Shown here piece by piece: positions 58,050-64,000 of a stretch of 64,000 nucleotides of DNA (position 1 is its first letter; each line of letters begins with the position of its first letter). The translations under genes were made by a program, and so were the position numbers. The DNA is from Monocercomonoides exilis (taxonomy: Eukaryota > Preaxostyla > Oxymonadida > Polymastigidae): the NCBI GenBank assembly GCA_001643675.2, contig LSRY02000017.1, positions 1,581,001 to 1,645,000 of the forward strand, in the 5' to 3' direction. Below the pieces are notes generated by a model, which was given only the letters and a program-made list of their open reading frames with translations, was not told the DNA's origin and did not search any database.

Positions 58050-61000
58050 CTTTCTCTCAACTTTTTTTACAAGATTCTTTCTATTCTCTTCCATATGCAC
58101 CTCATCAATCAATGTTCAATAGTTGGTTCAAGTACATGCACAAATATTTCGAATTGGATCAAAGTGAGCAGAGTAATTCACTTGGAAATAAAAAGAATAT
58201 TCTTCATCTCTTCGTCCTCCATATAAGTTATTAACAGTGTGAATTTCTGACGGTCAAAATGTTGCTTGTATCTGAGATAAAGAAAGTTTGATTTTGTTGA
58301 AATGCTGCAAAAATCCAAAAAGAATGGATGATCAGAAAAGAAAATATGGATTATTCCAATGATGCAGTTGGTTGCGAGTTGGTAAATTCAATTGGAAAAT
58401 TAAGCATTTTCAAGAAATAGATCACTTGTTGAAGAATAACTTTATTTCTTTTTCGTGTCAAATAAGTTTATTGGCAAGTTTTTTTGAATTTCTTCTCATT
58501 TTGGTTCAATCTTTTTCAATCTTATTTCATGTTGGTCTGATTTTAGATTCTGAGTTTCGTTTTGCTTCTCCTTTTTGATGAAGGATTCAAACTTTCTTTT
58601 CATTCAGTTCTTTTATCAATCTTCTTTCTCTGTTCTCCATGGTTCACGCTTTCTCTTCTGAGACTCGCTCATGAACTTGGTTTTTCTCTCTTGACTCGTC
58701 ACCTTCTCATATCCTGCTGTGGATTCTTTGAAAAATGGTTTATGTCAATTGTTATCTGCATTAAATCACTTTTGTTTATCTGCTCCTAAGCTTTTCAATG
58801 CATTTTGTAACTCAAAAGTATTGTATTTTTCTTTTTGTTTCATTTTTCGTTTCAGTTAGAAGCTGTTAAGATATTTTTCATTTTTTTTTTTCCAACAAGT
58901 CTTTGAAAGGAACCAAAACAACAAAAAGAGAAAAAACACAAATGTTTATTCAATTGGTTTCTTTATCATCAAAAATCTATTTCTAATGAATTGTTGCATC
59001 AATTTTTTTGTGAAATGCTCTATAACTCAAAGTTCACTGATTTGGCAATAGATAATAAGAGTCTCCCATTATTTTCTTTCCATATCATTGTTTCAGCTGC
59101 TTCATTTGCATTCGACAGATTTCTGGGAATCCAAAGAACCCAAGAAGAATGAAGAAGGCATCGATAGAAAAGAAGAGCTGTGAATCGATATGCGCTAAAA
59201 GAAAAAAAAGTCCACTATTTGAGTAAAATTGAATGGAATTTCAATGAGAAGAAAAAAAACCTAAGCTTGAAATGAAGAAATTTCAAAAATCATTCATTAA
59301 TCAAAATATTCTAAATTGGAAAAGCATAGAATATGAATGATTTAACTTCTTTTCTTCACAAGTTCGATTCGTCTTTGGTAAATTACTTTGCGATGTTTGT
59401 TAATGCTCTTTGCTCTTCAGTTATCCTTCCAAAAAGCAACAGGCCTTTTTGCCGATAAAAGCAGATGTTTGTTTGTTGTGCCTTTTAAAGACCTCTTTCA
59501 TTATGCTTCTTAACGTTTCCTGCTTTTCTTCATCAGACTCGTTCGGAAATTGTGGAGCATATAACAGATTCTTTTGCGAAATTGATGTGATTTCTCAATT
59601 CTCTTCAATTTCCTTTACTCCCTTTTGTTGGACTTCCATTTCAGTTTTATGTTTTGTCCGAGTAGATTGATAAAGCATATTTATTGCCAGCCACGATAAA
59701 TGAGCATTGCAAATATTTTTCTGTTGAACATAAATGAATAAAAAAACGTTCAAACAACTTGAACTGTGCAATTTTGAAAGAATAGTTTGCAAAAACGTTG
59801 GAGTATTCTAAAAAACTTTCTTCCATTTAAATTACTTCGATCAAGAGCAATTCAGCAGTAGCAGCTTCTGTGTTTCCAGACAAAGCTAATTCATATCGCA
59901 GGAAACTCGATACTTCTGGTGGGTGCCTCGTGTAAATTGAAGTACAGCTTCAAACTTCTTTTCCGAGTTGATCAAAAATTCTGTCATTAGCAAATTTGAA
60001 TCGTTGAAATTGCTTTCCGTTTATTATCGCAAATAAAGCACAATTCAGTTGCCCTGAGCAATAATATTCATGAAATTTCTCAAGAATTTTGGGAGTAATC
60101 GGTCTGTGTGTCATTATATGTTAAAAATTATAAAAACTTAAAATCTCTAAAAATAGGCATAGTTCAACATCCAGAAAATCACGCCAAAATAAGCATACAT
60201 TGTTTATTCAAGGTGAATTTTTTCATTGTCCAACGGTGAAATTTTTGCAACTCTCAAACACTCCAGATTAAAAGAATTTTCACGCAGTTATGATGAAAGG
60301 TCCAGGATTTTTAGCGTTGAATAATTGTCTAATATGACCCAGATATTCCAAATGGTAATTCGAGGAGGAACAAAAGTGTCTGTTCTTCAAACAAAACGGG
60401 TTTATAATGAATGCAAAGGAAAAGTAATAAATAAAATCATTCAAACTGGCTATGAACAATGCAACGGAAAATAAAATGTAGAAGACTACTCAAATATTTA
60501 ACAAATTAACAAAATTTTGTCGTCTCATTGACACAGCAGTTGTTTTAACAAAATTATGTAATCTAGTATGTATCATGATCATATTTTCGTCAAAAAGAAT
60601 TCAAGATTAAAGCATTTCATTTTCATGAAAATTACTCATTTTTAAATATAGAAGTTGATGTTGCTTGGCTTTTTGTAAATTTTTGACATGTTGCAGAGAA
60701 AAACATCATTTAAATTTGCACTTTTTTTGAAATTTTTTTGCCTGGCTATTGTAAAGATAAATGAGAATATTGGTAAAGGGGTCATGCCTGAGAAGGACGG
60801 ATTAGACGAATCCGAGTTATCAGAGGGCTGTGCGTCTCAGAGTGTTTTGTTTGCACGATTTACTGAGGCTTAACTCTGAATATTGTCCGATTATTTATTT
60901 TTATTTTGATTAAGTCATTGATTAAAAAAAAGTCCGTTAAATTTCTCACAAGTAAATGTTTTAAAATTCATAGATATTCTCTTTTCAGCTTGAAAACGTA

Positions 61001-61405
61001 TGAATGATTGAATATAAAAACATTGAAAAAAAACTTTAAGGACGGATGATTGGAAAGCCTTAATAATACCATGGATGAAGTACTACCCCCCAAATACATT
61101 TTGGGAAAGGAAAAAATAAATGGGAATTTGAGGGAATCCAATGTGGGAAAAAGTCATAAAGGATGAAACTTTTATGAGTCAAAAATAAATAATTTCAAAA
61201 AATAAGTTTCTATCCTCCCCTTGAGAAAAACTTCTTCAAAGTGATTGTGATGATATTAATCAAATAAATCCTCCATTTTGGTTAATGTTTATTGAAAACT
61301 TTGAAGTTTTTTGAATCAAATTTTTAACCCCAAAAAAGTCAATTTTTTGACTTCAAGAAAAAAAGTTTCTGATTTCTAAAAAATAGAAAAGGAATAAGGA
61401 AGAAA
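57402..61405. other. subtelomeric gene-free region
   Basis: 4 kb without a supportable gene. 57.9-59.7 kb is T/C-rich on the plus strand. A 46-codon open stretch at 60334-60474 is the most protein-like piece (VIRGGTKVSVLQTKRVYNEC) but has no recognised family. No tRNA or known repeat is seen. Confidence 0.45.
57985..58049. repeat. (TTTC)n microsatellite
   Basis: About 16 uninterrupted copies of TTTC on the plus strand, extended by imperfect CT-rich sequence on both sides. Confidence 0.95.
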
Positions 61406-61409
61406 CAGG

Positions 61410-61510
61410 CACGTGGGGTGGGGGCCGCGCGACAAACGCGGCAAAAGGGCGGGGAGCGAAAGCGACCGAACTTTTGCTGTGTGGCGCGTCGGCCATTGGG
61501 TGGGACTCTT
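61410..61510. other. subtelomeric GC-rich island
   Basis: About 100 bases very rich in G and C in otherwise AT-rich DNA. Includes CCGCG...CGCGG and GGCCG...CGGCC arms able to pair. No open frame of note. Its nature is unknown. Confidence 0.55.
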
Positions 61511-61691
61511 TCTTCCCATCAGAAATGGCCATTATTTTCTTTAAAATTCCTCCTCCAAATTGTTCCTCCTGTGATGTACAAATTTGAAGGTTTTAAAATT
61601 TTTATTGAAAATTTTTGCCCCTCCCCCCTGAAATCCTAAAAGTTTATCTTTTATTCTTTTTTTGACTTAATGCGATTTTCTTCTTTTTTTT

Positions 61692-61802
61692 CGCGAGATG
61701 GATGAATATCTGCGCGCAGGATTGATGTGCGCAGATTTCATCCAGCGAGCGCTACCGGAGAAGTAGCGCGAGTGACGTGATACTGACCTCGCGGTTAGCG
61801 AG
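61692..61802. other. subtelomeric stem-loop cluster
   Basis: Three consecutive hairpins can form: 61699-61715 with 61729-61744 (GGATGAATATCTGCGC against GCGCAGATTTCATCC, one bulge), 61749-61755 with 61763-61769 (GCGCTAC/GTAGCGC), and 61788-61792 with 61798-61802 (CTCGC/GCGAG). Alternatively CGCGAG at 61692-61697 can pair with CTCGCG at 61788-61793 and close the first two into a multi-branched fold of about 100 nt. It could be a structured RNA gene or a transposon end. No conserved RNA family is recognised. Confidence 0.45.
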
Positions 61803-61806
61803 AAAA

Positions 61807-63454
61807 TTTTGAAAAATAAGGAAAAAAAGAGGTCATTTTCAATGGAGAAAATTGATTTTTTTGTTTTATTTTTTTCTAAAAAAATACAATATTTTTCTGG
61901 ATTTTTGTCGATTGTTATGCTCAACTTTTATTTTAAATTGATGTAATTTTTATCAAAATATGATATGAATTCCTCATGCTGTCATAATTTTTTATTTTTT
62001 TGAACTTTATAATTTTTTTTAATTTTTTTATTATTTTCAGAAATTGATGAAAATTGGATAGAAGATTTATGATATGATAATATTAATTATGATGATATAA
62101 TTGTGAGAATATTGATAGTTGTGGTTGAATAAAAATGAAAAAATAACAATCTGAAATATCAACAAAAATAAGATACTTTTTTGTTTGCTCAGAACCAACC
62201 ATCAACATCAATGTTCTTATGTATCATTATCATCTTTATTATATATATTATATTATATATGAAAACCAATTGAATTCAACTTCTTTTTGTGATGATATAA
62301 TTTTTTTTTAATTATTTTCATTTTATAAAATATTTTTTTATCTCAACAACTGACTTTTTCTTTCTATTGAAAAAAATTCAACAATAATGATATTATGATA
62401 TTGTATATAATATAATTTTTTGATGTTAGTCTGTCCATCAATTTTTGAGATAAAAAAATATTTTCATTTTTTCTCTCATTTTTGAATAATATTTAATTTT
62501 TTTATTTTTTTATAACTTTCATTTCATCTCAATTTTATTATCAAATAAATAGCAATCACATTATATATCTCTGTTATTTTTATTTTTAATATTAAAAGAA
62601 ATCCTCTTGAGAAATAATTTTTTTCCATTATTTTTTTATCTTAATTAATATTTTTCTATTTATTCCATGAACAGATAATTTTGAAATAAATATTTTGTAT
62701 AGGTTATGAGGGGTGGGGAATGTGTTGGTGTATAGTGAGATTGGTAACAAACTGTTTTTGAAAAGTCGAATTCTTAACATAGAAAAATGGTTTTGATCTA
62801 GATCAAACATTTTTTTTAAAAAAATATTTTTTTCATAAGAAGTAGGAATTAGTGGTTGATGAAAAGTTACGTATATGGGTAATATTATGAGAAGAATTGA
62901 TTGGTGTGAAAATCAGAAATTAATTGATTCAAATTGTGGAATGATATGTTAAATAAAATTTTTTCAGTCAAAATTTTCATAATTATTTTTAAAATATCTC
63001 GATAAATAAATTTTTCTTAGTAGTGAGACTTTACAGAAGTGTTAGTTGGACCATTTGTGAATTTTTGAAGTCAGGGTCAAAAATTCGAAAAATGCAAAAT
63101 TTTGATTTTTTCTGATTAAGTTGAATTTAGCTCAAGTTAGTCAGAAAAATTGAAAAATTGGTGAAAATCGGTTTTTATGAAAGTTGTGATCGAAACTTAT
63201 GAAAACACAAAAAGTTCGGATAATTCGCGAATAGTCCGCTGAATTTTTTTCTCGGGCCAGATTGGTCTGGTTAGTGAGAAAATGTGATATGAAGATTTTG
63301 ACTGAAAAAGTGGTGATCTTAGATCAACGACCGAAAAATATGAGGTCTCAGATTCCTTTGATAATTGGCAGGTGGCAAGGACGTGGGCCCCTTATAAACA
63401 TACTCGAATCTAAATTTTTTCTACCGAGCAATTGTGGCAGGGCAGTGCGGACAA
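61807..63454. other. AT-rich subtelomeric DNA
   Basis: 1.6 kb, extremely AT-rich until about 63.2 kb, with ATTATATA-type tracts at about 62230-62260 and 62400-62420. No gene or tandem repeat unit is seen. It abuts the telomere directly. Confidence 0.5.
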
Positions 63455-64000
63455 GGTTAGGGTTAGGGTTAGGTTAGGGTTAGGGTTAGGGTTAGGGTTA
63501 GGGTTAGGGTTAGGGTTAGGGTTAGGGTTAGGGTTAGGTTAGGGTTAGGGTTAGGGTTAGGGTTAGGTTAGGGTTAGGGTTAGGGTTAGGGTTAGGTTAG
63601 GTTAGGGTTAGGTTAGGGTTAGGGTTAGGGTTAGGGTTAGGTTAGGGTTAGGGTTAGGGTTAGGGTTAGGGTTAGGGTTAGGGTTAGGGTTAGGGTTAGG
63701 GTTAGGGTTAGGGTTAGGGTTAGGGTTAGGGTTAGGGTTAGGGTTAGGGTTAGGGTTAGGGTTAGGGTTAGGGTTAGGGTTAGGGTTAGGGTTAGGTTAG
63801 GGTTAGGGTTAGGGTTAGGGTTAGGGTTAGGGTTAGGGTTAGGGTTAGGGTTAGGGTTAGGGTTAGGGTTAGGGTTAGGGTTAGGTTAGGGTTAGGGTTA
63901 GGTTAGGTTAGGGTTAGGGTTAGGGTTAGGGTTAGGTTAGGTTAGGGTTAGGTTAGGGTTAGGGTTAGGGTTAGGGTTAGGGTTAGGGTTAGGGTTAGGG
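63455..64000 (+). repeat. telomere, (TTAGGG)n with TTAGG variants
   Basis: Uninterrupted telomeric repeats to the last base of the window. The unit is TTAGGG, with scattered 5-base TTAGG units, sometimes two in a row. The G-rich strand reads toward the right end, so this is a true right-hand chromosome end rather than an internal block; the real telomere probably continues beyond the window. Confidence 0.97.

Noticed and set aside
58562-58789. hydrophobic frame in the subtelomere
   Set aside because: Translation of TC-rich DNA; no start, splice or homology support.

Overview
This window is the right-hand end of a eukaryotic chromosome. It ends in 546 bases of TTAGGG telomere repeat with the G-rich strand running 5' to 3' to the last base. 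Genes lie on both strands, are mostly separated by short AT-rich spacers, and are cut by small GT-AG introns of about 40-120 nt. The standard stop codons fit every gene I could follow. The flagellar DRC1 gene, the many small introns, the TTAGGG telomere and a beta-helix receptor with a degenerate kinase tail together suggest a flagellated metamonad protist. An oxymonad of the Monocercomonoides/Blattamonas kind is my best guess; this is inference, not proof.

Layout. 1-1035: 3' part of a PAK/STE20-type kinase. 2043-2832: TVP15-like Golgi membrane protein. 2979-3339: first copy of an exact 361-bp repeat. 3562-7621: secreted MRH-domain protein of OS-9/erlectin type. 7886-8584: small membrane protein. 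8686-9922: UTP23. 10073-12852: DRC1. 13209-13607: UFM1, easily missed because it is three tiny exons. 13917-17581: two-pass membrane protein with a huge Ser-rich tail. 17887-20457: casein kinase 1. 20615-22233: USP12/46-type deubiquitinase. 22539-24899: SLC49-type MFS transporter. 25283-29725: calpain-7-like protein that has lost its catalytic residues. 30104-32628: many-exon coiled-coil gene.

32.6-36.1 kb is a transposon graveyard: a broken IS1595/Merlin-type transposase, a decayed foldback element and a fresh 166-bp perfect inverted-repeat element. 36127-38711 is a broken surface receptor-like gene. 38.7-42.2 kb has no recognisable gene. 42235-46523: long AMP-forming acyl-CoA synthetase with very large Ser-rich insertions. 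46769-47129: second copy of the 361-bp repeat. 47543-48107: glucosamine-6-phosphate N-acetyltransferase. 48379-55872: roughly 2,420-residue protein whose N-terminus, rebuilt from four exons, is a GAL4-type Zn2Cys6 DNA-binding cluster. 55952-57401: MIT-domain protein. From 57.4 kb to the telomere I see only AT- or TC-rich subtelomeric DNA, with a (TTTC)n tract and a GC-rich island near 61.4-61.8 kb that can fold into stem-loops.

The genes are ordinary eukaryotic housekeeping genes with no operon logic. Several concern the ER/Golgi and protein turnover (MRH lectin, TVP15, UFM1, USP, MIT protein). The more unusual items are the Zn2Cys6 factor with an 18-nt microexon, the dead calpain, the identical 361-bp repeats, the inverted-repeat elements, and introns that mostly begin GTTTG. 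Exon boundaries were set by hand from reading-frame continuity and splice dinucleotides; places where the phases do not fit are stated.
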